From contig CAVOQE010000009.1 of the NCBI GenBank assembly GCA_963698275.1, positions 124,001 to 188,000 of the forward strand: a DNA stretch of 64,000 bases, read 5' to 3'. The translations under genes were made by a program, and so were the position numbers. Source of the DNA: Anderseniella sp963698275. GTDB taxonomy: Bacteria; Pseudomonadota; Alphaproteobacteria; Rhizobiales; Aestuariivirgaceae. Below the pieces are notes generated by a model. It searched no databases and was not told the DNA's origin. It saw only the letters and a list, made by a program, of their open reading frames with translations. This document shows, one piece after another, positions 7,620 through 17,411 of this stretch (within the stretch, counting starts at the first letter, position 1; each line of letters opens with the position of its first letter).

Positions 7620-9692
7620 TCAGTCAGGCGAAAGCTGGGCAATCTCGCGCCGGAATGGTAACGCGTCACCAATATCCGGCATGTCCAGCTCGCGCGCAAA
7701 CCGATGACCGGCATAGGTGGCCCAGGCAATCGGCCCCGGAGCGTGGGCATCACCAATAACCTTTACCGACGCGATGCCGGCATCCGCCCAATCCGCCTGA
7801 CGCGCCTGCAGGTCGCGCCACAGGCCGTCATTCGTCGCGCGGGAAGTGACCAGAACAACACTTGTCGCAGGCAGTGTCTCGGTGCGCCCGGTGTAAGTGC
7901 AATCGCTTACAACATGATCTGCTGCGATGGACTGCAGGCCGCGGTTAAGCTGGATTTTCACGCCCAGTTCCACCAGCCGTTTGTGAATACTGGCCTGTTC
8001 GAGCGTGTTGTTGGTCCAGTCCGACACATAGGCACATGGCGTCACCAGGGTAACTGTTGCACCGGCCTGCACCAGCAGTTCTGCCAGCACACCGCCCATG
8101 TAATAATGATCATCGTCGTACAGCACGACATCTCCGGCAGGCACGTTGCCCGCCATCAGGTCATCGGGCGTGTAGACCGGCATGCCGTCATCGATCGCCA
8201 TCGGCACCACATGCTGGCGTGCGACACCGTCCCGGCGCCAGGTCGACCCGGTTGCAATGGCTACATTGTCAAAGCCAAACTCCAGCACATCGCGCGGTCC
8301 CAGTTCGCTGCTGAGATAGGTTTCGACATTGCCCATCTGCGACAGCTGGTATTCACGGTAATCACGCACCCTGCCCCACGCGGCCAGCCCCGGAAGCCTG
8401 CATTCCAGCGCCACCCGGCCACCGAGCCCGGTGCTGGCTTCCGCAAGTGCAACATCATACCCGCGTTTGGCGAGTGCATGGGCTGCCTCCAGCCCGGCGG
8501 GGCCGGCACCGACCACAAGCACGGTTTGCGATGCGCCTTTTTCCTGCATGCGTTCGGGATGCCAGCCCTTGCGCCACTCTTCCATGAAGGTCGGATTTTG
8601 CGTGCAGCGCGATATCGACATTGTCATGTCACCGGTGATGCAGATATTGCAGCCGATACATTCACGAATATCCTCGATGCGGCCTTCTTCAACTTTTTTC
8701 GGCAGGAACGGATCGGCAATCGACGGTCTGGCGCAACCGATCAGGTCCAGCAAACCGGAGTTGATCTGCCTGACCATCACGTCGGGTGACGTGAAACGGC
8801 CGACGCCCACAACGGGCTTGTTTGTGAGCGCCTTGATGCCCTCAACCAGGTCCTGCTGGGCGGCCTCTTCCTTGAAGCGCGACGGGCCTGAACAATCCTC
8901 CCAGGCGCCGTGCGCCAGGTCCCACAGGTCGGGCAGGTCCTTGTGCATTTCGACGAAGTCACGCACCTCGGAATTGGCAAACCCGAGATCGCCGATCATC
9001 TCGTCCAGTGACAGCCGCAATGTGATACCCATGGTGTCACCGATGGTGTTGTGCGCCTCTTCGATCACTTCACGAACGAAGCGGGCCCGGTTTTCCAGAC
9101 TGCCGCCATATTCGTCCGTGCGCTGGTTGGTGGCGCGCGACAGGAAGTGCTGAAAAATGCCAAAGCCATGGGCGCCGTACAGGCACACCAGATCAAAGCC
9201 TGCCGTGCGCGAGCGCTTCATGGCATTGACGAACCAGCGCCTGAGATCAGCGATATCCTGCTTGTCCATGGCGCGCGCCTGCACCGGATCATTGGTGAAG
9301 GTGCGGATCGGCAGCGCGGACGGCGCCAGCGGAACCTCCTTGGTATAGAGGTTGGGGCCGTTTATGCCGGAATAGGCCAGCTGTATGCCGGCAAGCCCGC
9401 CATACTCCTTCATGCGCCCGGCCATCCTGGCCAGTTGCGGAATGTCTTCGTCATCCCACAGTCGCAGTTCGATATAGGGTGTAATTTCCGACGAATGGTG
9501 CATCTCGCACTGTTCGGTAAAGATGACACCCCAGCCGCCTTCGGCCTTGCTGCCGCGCATGGCGGCAACGGCAGACGGGTCCCGGTATCCGCCGCCATTG
9601 CAGTGTGGCACCTGATAGAACCGGTTTTTCGCCGTCACGGGGCCGATTTTCACCGGCTCGAACAGAACGTCATACCTGGGGTCACGTGCCAT
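7620..9692 (-). CDS. Trimethylamine/dimethylamine/histamine dehydrogenase family flavoprotein
   Basis: Iron-sulfur flavoprotein amine dehydrogenase: N-terminal Old-Yellow-Enzyme barrel with FMN, one 4Fe-4S cluster, and C-terminal ADP/FAD-binding folds. The match with trimethylamine dehydrogenase is close throughout. Cys31 (FYQVPHC) aligns with the Cys that carries 6-S-cysteinyl FMN, and the cluster ligands are Cys345, Cys348, Cys351 and Cys363. YGAH at 172-175 holds the active-site Tyr and His. The substrate bowl (Tyr60/Trp264/Trp355 in trimethylamine dehydrogenase) is Gln61/Trp257/Asp355 here, the combination I recall for histamine dehydrogenase, so a primary amine substrate is inferred. The VLVVGAGPAGLEAAHAL dinucleotide fold starts near residue 394. 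The start codon overlaps the end of the upstream lysR gene by 11 bp. Confidence 0.9.
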   Translation of the reverse strand: MARDPRYDVLFEPVKIGPVTAKNRFYQVPHCNGGGYRDPSAVAAMRGSKAEGGWGVIFTEQCEMHHSSEITPYIELRLWDDEDIPQLARMAGRMKEYGGLAGIQLAYSGINGPNLYTKEVPLAPSALPIRTFTNDPVQARAMDKQDIADLRRWFVNAMKRSRTAGFDLVCLYGAHGFGIFQHFLSRATNQRTDEYGGSLENRARFVREVIEEAHNTIGDTMGITLRLSLDEMIGDLGFANSEVRDFVEMHKDLPDLWDLAHGAWEDCSGPSRFKEEAAQQDLVEGIKALTNKPVVGVGRFTSPDVMVRQINSGLLDLIGCARPSIADPFLPKKVEEGRIEDIRECIGCNICITGDMTMSISRCTQNPTFMEEWRKGWHPERMQEKGASQTVLVVGAGPAGLEAAHALAKRGYDVALAEASTGLGGRVALECRLPGLAAWGRVRDYREYQLSQMGNVETYLSSELGPRDVLEFGFDNVAIATGSTWRRDGVARQHVVPMAIDDGMPVYTPDDLMAGNVPAGDVVLYDDDHYYMGGVLAELLVQAGATVTLVTPCAYVSDWTNNTLEQASIHKRLVELGVKIQLNRGLQSIAADHVVSDCTYTGRTETLPATSVVLVTSRATNDGLWRDLQARQADWADAGIASVKVIGDAHAPGPIAWATYAGHRFARELDMPDIGDALPFRREIAQLSPD

Positions 9693-10620
9693 CTTGTCCT
9701 CCGCGGGTCATACCGGGAATGCTGGTGTCGGTAATCAGGTCCCGGCAGTGCTGTTCAAACACCGTCAGGATCATCGGTTTGCGTTCCTGGGCCAGTGTCG
9801 AAATACCGATGCGCATGGGCTTGTGGTCTCCGGCCAGTTTCACCGGCACCAGCTTGCGGCCATCCAGTGCCGCCGGATTGCGTGGCCGGACATTGGAAAT
9901 GGTGAAGCCGTAATTGTTGGCAACCATTGTACGCACGACCTCCTGGTTGGCGGCGCGTGCGACAATCATCGGTTCCAGACCCTTGCTCTCGAACAGTGAA
10001 ACGAAATATTCCCGGCTTTGAGGCAGGTCCAGTATGACCATCGGTTCGCTCGCAAGTTCACTCAGTTCAACAGTCGGCTGGCGAGCCAACCGGTGACTGC
10101 GCGACACCAGCACGTAAGGCGGCAGGCTTGCCAACGGCTCAAACTGGATGTCGGCGGGAATCTGAAGATCGTAGGAGATGGCAACATCGATTTCGACCTG
10201 CCGCAATTTGTCCAGCAGGTCCTGATGACTGCCGTCGGTCATGTTCAGTGTCACGCCAGGATGGCGCTCGCTGAACGCATGTGCCAGTTCCGGCGCGATC
10301 ATTGGAGCCAGCGTGACCATGCAGCCGACCGACAACCGGCCGCGCATCTCGTTGTTCAGTTCTCCGGCCATGGTGTAGAGGCCCTGGGCCTGCCTGAGCA
10401 TGAGCTTGGCTTCGCGCAGCATAGTCTTGCCGGCTGACGTCAATGCCAGGCCCTGGGCATGATGGCGCACGAACAGTTGCACCCCGAATTCCTGTTCAAG
10501 ATGTGAAATGGCCGACGAGATCGATGGCTGGGAAATATTGATGCGCGTCGCGGCAAGCTTGATGCTGCCCATGTCACCGGCGGCAACGAAATACTCAAGC
10601 TGCTTCAAGGTGATGCGCAT
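9682..10620 (-). CDS. LysR-family transcriptional regulator
   Basis: A 312-residue LysR regulator with the winged helix-turn-helix at residues 1-60 (LKQLEYFVAAGDMGSIKLAA, SQPSISSAISHLEQEFG) and an effector-binding periplasmic-binding-protein-like domain from about residue 90. It is read in the same direction as the amine dehydrogenase and overlaps its start, so the regulator is co-transcribed with its probable target rather than divergent from it, which is less common for this family. Its C-terminal domain resembles the C-terminal domain of the fused flavin reductase at 11674-12819 (both contain LD.P.SR.YF.SLF), suggesting that both respond to the same or related ligands. Confidence 0.9.
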   Translation of the reverse strand: MRITLKQLEYFVAAGDMGSIKLAATRINISQPSISSAISHLEQEFGVQLFVRHHAQGLALTSAGKTMLREAKLMLRQAQGLYTMAGELNNEMRGRLSVGCMVTLAPMIAPELAHAFSERHPGVTLNMTDGSHQDLLDKLRQVEIDVAISYDLQIPADIQFEPLASLPPYVLVSRSHRLARQPTVELSELASEPMVILDLPQSREYFVSLFESKGLEPMIVARAANQEVVRTMVANNYGFTISNVRPRNPAALDGRKLVPVKLAGDHKPMRIGISTLAQERKPMILTVFEQHCRDLITDTSIPGMTRGGQDGT

Positions 10621-10639
10621 CTGCTTACCGGCAATGACT

Positions 10640-10906
10640 AGGGTCAGGACCCATTAATCTTATCCATTCTGCGGGAGGATATTTTGCTTCTGACAAGGCG
10701 AAAGGACGCAGGAAACCGTCCGGTTTTCAAGACCTTTCAACGCTGTCAGGGGCAAAATAGACCCCGCCCTTCGGGTTTGAAAGAAAACACCCGCCTGAAG
10801 GCGAAAAATGCTCGACAAGGCACAAAGCCTTGTCTTGCGCTTTTTCAACATCATTCGAATGTTTTCTTTCAAACAGAATTGCATAAGATTGATGGGTCCT
10901 GACCCT
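10640..10906. repeat. MITE-like element with 24-bp terminal inverted repeats
   Basis: The ends at 10640-10663 and 10883-10906 are near-perfect inverted repeats beginning AGGGTCAGGACCCAT and ending CTTAT, with one clear mismatch. Each end is itself palindromic (GGGTC..GACCC). A second inverted pair is nested inside: TTTGAAAGAAAAC at 10776-10788 and its complement at 10861-10873. The 267-bp unit holds no convincing gene and fills almost exactly the gap between the DUF1028 stop and the lysR start. This looks like a non-autonomous mobile element or a strongly folding intergenic repeat. No transposase of a matching type is in the window, and no target duplication was recognised. Confidence 0.7.
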
Positions 10907-10913
10907 CGGACGG

Positions 10914-11588
10914 TTACTCATCGCCCGGCACACCGTAGCTGGGCGCTTCGCGCGGATCGAGTGCGCGCTGCAGGTAGGCATCGAGCTGCGGCTTGTAGAT
11001 ATCCCAGGCGGTTGCAATATTTTCAATCGGGCAATCTTCACTCCAGTCGCAGCGCAGTTCCGCCACCGGCCACGCCACCTTGTCGACAATCTTCATGCCT
11101 GCAGAATGCACCGGACCTTCCTCACCGCCTTCAGCCACTCCTGCCCGCATGGCGGCAATCAGGCGGTCACCAATATGACCCTGCGCACCCAGAAATCCGT
11201 CAACAATCGCCTGCGGCACCTGTTTGCTGGCCAGCAGATTACCGCCGCTGGCCACATTTGTCGCTTTGGCTTCAGCCCAGGAACCCAGCGTATTGGGTCC
11301 TGAGTAGATGGAGGTTTCTCCGTTCCTGCCGACGGCCAGAACCTGCCGGTACTCAATGAATGCGCTGGAGTTTCTCAAAACATCGATGGCTTGTGCAGCA
11401 CTTGCACCGGCCTCCATCAGCGTCAGCGCTCGGGTGCCCAGTTGCGGGTCGGTAATATTCTGGCTGGCAACGGCGCCGACACCGGCCTGCGCATGGGCGC
11501 ACCGGGCAGCAACTGCCGGTGACGAGGATGAGACGGCCACACCAAACATGCCGGTTTCGGCACAACGCGCCACCAATGAAAATGTCAT
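10914..11588 (-). CDS. DUF1028 domain-containing protein
   Basis: A 224-residue protein matching the DUF1028 family, which has an Ntn-hydrolase-like fold. The N-terminus MTFSLVARCAETGMFGVAVSS and the GVGAVASQN and GNLLA segments are typical. The biochemical function of the family is not established; members often occur in clusters for amine, amino-acid or nitrogen compound breakdown and a hydrolase role is only inferred. It lies between the two-component monooxygenase genes upstream and the lysR/amine dehydrogenase genes downstream, all on the same strand. No signal peptide or membrane segment is evident. Confidence 0.85.
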   Translation of the reverse strand: MTFSLVARCAETGMFGVAVSSSSPAVAARCAHAQAGVGAVASQNITDPQLGTRALTLMEAGASAAQAIDVLRNSSAFIEYRQVLAVGRNGETSIYSGPNTLGSWAEAKATNVASGGNLLASKQVPQAIVDGFLGAQGHIGDRLIAAMRAGVAEGGEEGPVHSAGMKIVDKVAWPVAELRCDWSEDCPIENIATAWDIYKPQLDAYLQRALDPREAPSYGVPGDE

Positions 11589-11673
11589 TTACTGCTCCTG
11601 TAAGTCCCTCGCGGGACAATCTTGCTTCCTTACCGAACGAGCGATCATGAACAGATTGCTCTTCCGGCGATTG

Positions 11674-12819
11674 TCAGTCCATATCCAGCCCGAATATTTT
11701 CACACAGTGCCAGACAAAGGCCTCCGTTGCCTTGGTGAGCTGCACATCACGTCTCTGCGACAGCACCAGGCGGCTGGTTTCAACACTATCGGCCAGCGGG
11801 CGCGTCACCAGCGCCTTGCCGTCATAGCTCATCGCCGAGGCCGGCTTGGTTGCCAACAGACTGTAACCGAGGCCATGCGCCACCATGCCCCGCACCATTT
11901 CGAAGGTACCGGTGCGGTAGGCAACATGCGGCTCGCCAATGCCATCAAACAGCGACAGGAAGTAATCCCGGCTCGGCGAGGCATCCAGCAGAACCATCGG
12001 CCTGGCAACCAGGTCTGCCAGCGCAATCGCGCTGTTGTGGGCAAGCGGGTCATTTTCCGCCAGCAGCACATAGGTCGGCAACTCGGAAACCGTCAATGCC
12101 GTGACATCAGAACCAAGGTCAAAATCATACACAAATGCCAGGTCAATGGTGCCTGCACGCAACAGTTCAAGCAGTTCGCGCTGGTCACCTTCGTGCAGAT
12201 CCAGATCCACCGGGCCTGTTTCATCTTCCAGCTTGCGGATGATGCTCGGCAGCAGATAGGGGCCAAACGTGTGCAGGGTTCCGATCCTGAGGGTGTCGAG
12301 CTCGGCGCGCTGCTTGCGCGGCGGTGAAATGGTCACAGATGACCCGTACATGCGATTGGCAAAAATAAGCGGGCTGCCGCCCGTCGCCACGAAAATGTCC
12401 TGCACCTCGCCAATGAACACAATGTGCGTACCGACACGCTCACTGCTCTTCACCGTGCAGTCAAAGGCAGTCAGCGGATCCCTGACACGCGGTGCGCCTG
12501 TCTTCATCGCCACCCAGTCGACACAGGAAAACTTGTCCCCGTCTTGCGTCTTCAGGCGGCCGGCGAAGGTGTCGGATATGAACGACTGGTCATCACGCAG
12601 GATGTTGGTGCAAAAACAGCCATTGTCCAGGATGGTCTGGGCCGCTGCCGCCAGGTGATGCACGCACACCAGCATGGTCGGCGCATCGCCGTCAGCCGAA
12701 ACGGATGCCATCGCCGAAACCGTGACACCAGCGCGCCCGGCAGCTCCATCGGTTGTAACCACGTTGACCGTGTTGGCAGCGCAGCTCATGCCTTGCAGGA
12801 ATTGCTCCCTGATATCCAT
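11674..12819 (-). CDS. Flavin reductase fused to a LysR-type effector-binding domain (no DNA-binding domain)
   Basis: Residues 1 to about 160 are an HpaC-like flavin reductase (VNVVTTDGAAGRAGVTVSAMASVS, GTHIVFIGEVQDI). After a linker near SSVTISPPRKQR, residues 175-380 read as a LysR substrate-binding domain (LDTLRIGTLHTFGPYLLPSIIR, VLLDASPSRDYFLSLF, MVAHGLGYSLLATKP). The winged helix-turn-helix of LysR proteins is absent and the frame is continuous for 381 codons. The gene follows the HpaB-type oxygenase by 11 bp, so it is the reductase of that pair. Inference: the C-terminal domain senses substrate and gates flavin reduction, as the MarR-like C-terminal domain does in the Acinetobacter p-hydroxyphenylacetate hydroxylase reductase C1. 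Here the sensor is of a different fold. Confidence 0.85.
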   Translation of the reverse strand: MDIREQFLQGMSCAANTVNVVTTDGAAGRAGVTVSAMASVSADGDAPTMLVCVHHLAAAAQTILDNGCFCTNILRDDQSFISDTFAGRLKTQDGDKFSCVDWVAMKTGAPRVRDPLTAFDCTVKSSERVGTHIVFIGEVQDIFVATGGSPLIFANRMYGSSVTISPPRKQRAELDTLRIGTLHTFGPYLLPSIIRKLEDETGPVDLDLHEGDQRELLELLRAGTIDLAFVYDFDLGSDVTALTVSELPTYVLLAENDPLAHNSAIALADLVARPMVLLDASPSRDYFLSLFDGIGEPHVAYRTGTFEMVRGMVAHGLGYSLLATKPASAMSYDGKALVTRPLADSVETSRLVLSQRRDVQLTKATEAFVWHCVKIFGLDMD

Positions 12820-12830
12820 GTCGCTCTAGC

Positions 12831-14351
12831 CTACTCGGCTGCCTTGAGCACCGTGTTGTCCGAATACCATTTGTTGACCGCCCCGTCACCGGCAGCGCGA
12901 CCGGTGTCAGGCCGCACCCTGTCGGACAGGTCAGCCGCCTTTTTCACGAAGTCCAGCGGACCGTCCCAGTCGAAATTGCGGTAGATCGCGCCCATCTGGT
13001 TGAAGCGCGGGCTCTGCGCAAACATCTGGAAGGCAAGCCGGTGGCCGGCATAATCCGAAGAAATCATATCCCGGGCAAACGCCAGCAGTTTGCGGCGGTC
13101 TTCTGCCAGCCAGTCATCGTTGAGCGTGTAGTATTTTTCCAGCCACGGCTTTGTTTCGGGCGCTTCGAAGGCGGCTACGTCCGGGGTCACGCAAATCTGG
13201 CCGCCACACAGGTCACGGGTGGTGTTGATGGCCTCATAGAGGTTGGAGCAGGCATGTACCCGGCCGGTCATCAGCAATGACTGGTTGGGCATCATCAGGC
13301 CTGCCGGAGAGCGCTCGCCAAGCGTGATGGCAGCTGTCAGGTGAGCATTGATGGTCTCGCGATACATGGCGATCTCGGCCAGCTTCTCCTGCACGGCAGG
13401 CTGTTTGTCGAGACCGGTCTGGCGCGTGTTGAAAAGGGCAGCGCCAATCAGCATGTCGGCGAACTTGAGATTGCGCTGCACGAAGGCAAATGCCGAATAG
13501 CGGTGCAGGGTTGCGCGAATGAACGCCGCTGCCTTGGTGTGCCGGTAGAACAGCACGTTTTCCCAGGGGATCAGCACATTGTCGAAGATCACCAGCGTAT
13601 CGACTTCATCAAACTTGTTGGACAGCGGATAGTCGCGCGCATCGGCACGGCCTGAAAAACCTGTCCGGCAGATGAACTTCAGGTTCGGCGATCCGAGATC
13701 GCAAATGAAACCGACCGCGTAGTCCGAATAGGCATCATTGCCCCAGTTGGCAATGGTCGGCTTGGTGAAAGCCTGGTTGGCATAGGCAGCCGCTGTCTCA
13801 TACTTGGCACCGCGAACAACTATGCCGGCATCGGTTTCCTTGACCACATGCAACAGCATGTCCGGATCCTGATCCTGCGGTGCCTTCGAGCGGTCGCCCT
13901 TCGGGTCGGTGTTGGCAGACACATGAAACGGATCGCGCGCCAGAACCGAATGGATATGGGTCTCGATATTCTTGGCCCATTGCGGATCAATTTCCGACAG
14001 CACGTCCTGGCCATCGTACAGTGACCACATCTCACCGACGGTCTCATCACCCACCCGGGTTGCAATGCCGCCTATGTCTTCCAGAATCGTATCGGTGGCC
14101 CGGCGCTTGGCCCACCAGTCGTCCTGGGTATAGGGCAGCGCATTGCCGATTGCCTGACGCTCACCGTCATTGTCGACCGTCATGATGTCTGCGGTGGCCG
14201 CTTCATGCTGCATGTCATAGATGCGCGCCCTCACATCCACGATCGCCTTGAAGCTGGGATGCGTGGTGACGTCTGCAACCTTTTCACCATTAATATAGAC
14301 CTCGCGGGTATCGCGAATTGAGTCCTTGTATTGCTCGCCGGTGCGGATCAT
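12831..14351 (-). CDS. 4-hydroxyphenylacetate 3-hydroxylase family, oxygenase component (HpaB-like)
   Basis: FADH2-dependent oxygenase of a two-component monooxygenase, normally hydroxylating phenols or related rings ortho to a hydroxyl group. The N-terminus MIRTGEQYKDSIRDTREVYINGEKV is the family signature, and the acyl-CoA-dehydrogenase-like core is visible around PWENVLFYRHTK and NTTRDLCGGQICVTPD. The start at 14351 is preferred over ATGs at 14357 and 14360 because it places AAGGA at good spacing and matches family starts. At 506 residues it is normal length. Its reductase is the fused protein encoded 11 bp downstream. The true substrate could be a phenol, an aromatic amine or an N-hydroxylation target. 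Confidence 0.88.
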   Translation of the reverse strand: MIRTGEQYKDSIRDTREVYINGEKVADVTTHPSFKAIVDVRARIYDMQHEAATADIMTVDNDGERQAIGNALPYTQDDWWAKRRATDTILEDIGGIATRVGDETVGEMWSLYDGQDVLSEIDPQWAKNIETHIHSVLARDPFHVSANTDPKGDRSKAPQDQDPDMLLHVVKETDAGIVVRGAKYETAAAYANQAFTKPTIANWGNDAYSDYAVGFICDLGSPNLKFICRTGFSGRADARDYPLSNKFDEVDTLVIFDNVLIPWENVLFYRHTKAAAFIRATLHRYSAFAFVQRNLKFADMLIGAALFNTRQTGLDKQPAVQEKLAEIAMYRETINAHLTAAITLGERSPAGLMMPNQSLLMTGRVHACSNLYEAINTTRDLCGGQICVTPDVAAFEAPETKPWLEKYYTLNDDWLAEDRRKLLAFARDMISSDYAGHRLAFQMFAQSPRFNQMGAIYRNFDWDGPLDFVKKAADLSDRVRPDTGRAAGDGAVNKWYSDNTVLKAAE

Positions 14352-14689
14352 GGGCATCATCCTTTTTAGGTCACGGGAGCAAGATTACGCTCGGCGCATT
14401 GCCATGAGCCGGCGCACTTGGTCCCGCAAAGCTGGATCAGGGCATTATCTTGCCCATGAAAACAAGTTTGGCAAATTATTGTTTGTTGATTTTTTGCATC
14501 GGAAAAACAGAATAGAACGAACTCTTGAAACATCCAGGCCAGCACCTTTGCACGGCCTGGTCAGATGCATGGTGTCTGCAGGACGACTTTGTGTAAGCGC
14601 AAGAACGGGTCTATGCCCCGCAGCGTCGAAGGTCTCGAAACCGGCGTTCCGCGACCTCCACTTGCGGGCAATCCGGACCTTCTAGTGAC
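14352..14689. other. Divergent intergenic region between HpaB-like gene and recQ
   Basis: About 340 bp without a convincing gene. It contains an AT-rich stretch around 14465-14515 that could hold promoters for the minus-strand HpaB-like operon. No palindromic operator or hairpin could be assigned with confidence. Confidence 0.5.
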
Positions 14690-16492
<1,803 letters not shown>

Positions 16493-16521
16493 TCGCACGA
16501 TCAGCGGCACACTCCGTCATG

Positions 16522-17154
16522 TCAGGGCGCAATAGGGTTTCTGCTGTCCACCAGGATCTTGCCGCCTATAGCAACAAAACAAACACCTGCTGCCCGCTCG
16601 ATCCAGTGCTGGGCATTGCGGAAGCGCGATATCACCGGGCGCGACGACATGAACACAGCAACGATTGTGTACCAGGTCAGCGCACTTGCCATCACCAGCC
16701 CTATCATCACCATCATGCCCCATAACGGCATCGTATCGGTGATCGCGGTTGCGAACACGCTTGTGAACAGAACAATTGCCTTGGGATTGGTGAGAGTGAC
16801 CAGAAAACCGAAGATGAGCGGATTGCCGCTGTTTTTCACTGCTGTATCATCAATGCTGACAGCGGTTGGCCTGGTCAGGATGAGTTTCAGGCCCAGATAA
16901 GACAGATACAGCCCGCCACAAATCCGAACCGCCCACGCCAGCCACTGGTACTCGAGCAGGATGGCGGACAGGCCGAGCAGGCTCAAGGAGGCATAAAACC
17001 CCAATCCGATTGTCACGCCGACGGTTGTCAGAAGTCCTGCCACTGTCCCTCGCGACATGGACGAGCGCACGACCGCCACAAAATCAGGACCAGGCAGCAT
17101 CAAGGCGGGAATGAAAATCGCAAACACACCCACCAGTACAATTGTCCATTCCAT
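16522..17154 (-). CDS. LysE/RhtB family amino-acid exporter
   Basis: Inner-membrane exporter of amino acids or their derivatives. Several hydrophobic segments and the family motif PGPDFVAVVRSSMSRG near residue 24 identify LysE/RhtB. NPKAIVLFTSVF near 125 is the second conserved region. The ATG at 17154 (MEWTIVLVG) is preferred over an in-frame ATG two codons upstream. Substrate cannot be predicted at this level, and no linked regulator gene is visible. It is convergent with recQ, with a 29-bp gap. Confidence 0.9.
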   Translation of the reverse strand: MEWTIVLVGVFAIFIPALMLPGPDFVAVVRSSMSRGTVAGLLTTVGVTIGLGFYASLSLLGLSAILLEYQWLAWAVRICGGLYLSYLGLKLILTRPTAVSIDDTAVKNSGNPLIFGFLVTLTNPKAIVLFTSVFATAITDTMPLWGMMVMIGLVMASALTWYTIVAVFMSSRPVISRFRNAQHWIERAAGVCFVAIGGKILVDSRNPIAP

Positions 17155-17411
17155 CAACATGCCTTTCCAGATTTGCAGACCCTGTCAGGCAGCATGGATC
17201 ACTTTCACCGTCAGCGCAAAGCACAGATGTAGGCGGATGTACAAACTGGACCCGTCGCCACTTGTTGAGGTGGAGACTCGAGCGGTGGCCGGACAAACAA
17301 CTCTCGCCCCATGTTTGGCCGGCAAACTTGCATATTTATCTGTGCTCAGACAAACTTGCGTGATGCTGAAGTTGCCATTGCGCTTATCTGCTGCAGGACA
17401 CAGATTCTCAT

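Noticed and set aside
10660..10884. A 74-codon minus-strand open frame within the MITE-like element
   Set aside because: It lies entirely between the inverted repeats, includes repeat bases at its start and has no recognisable domain.
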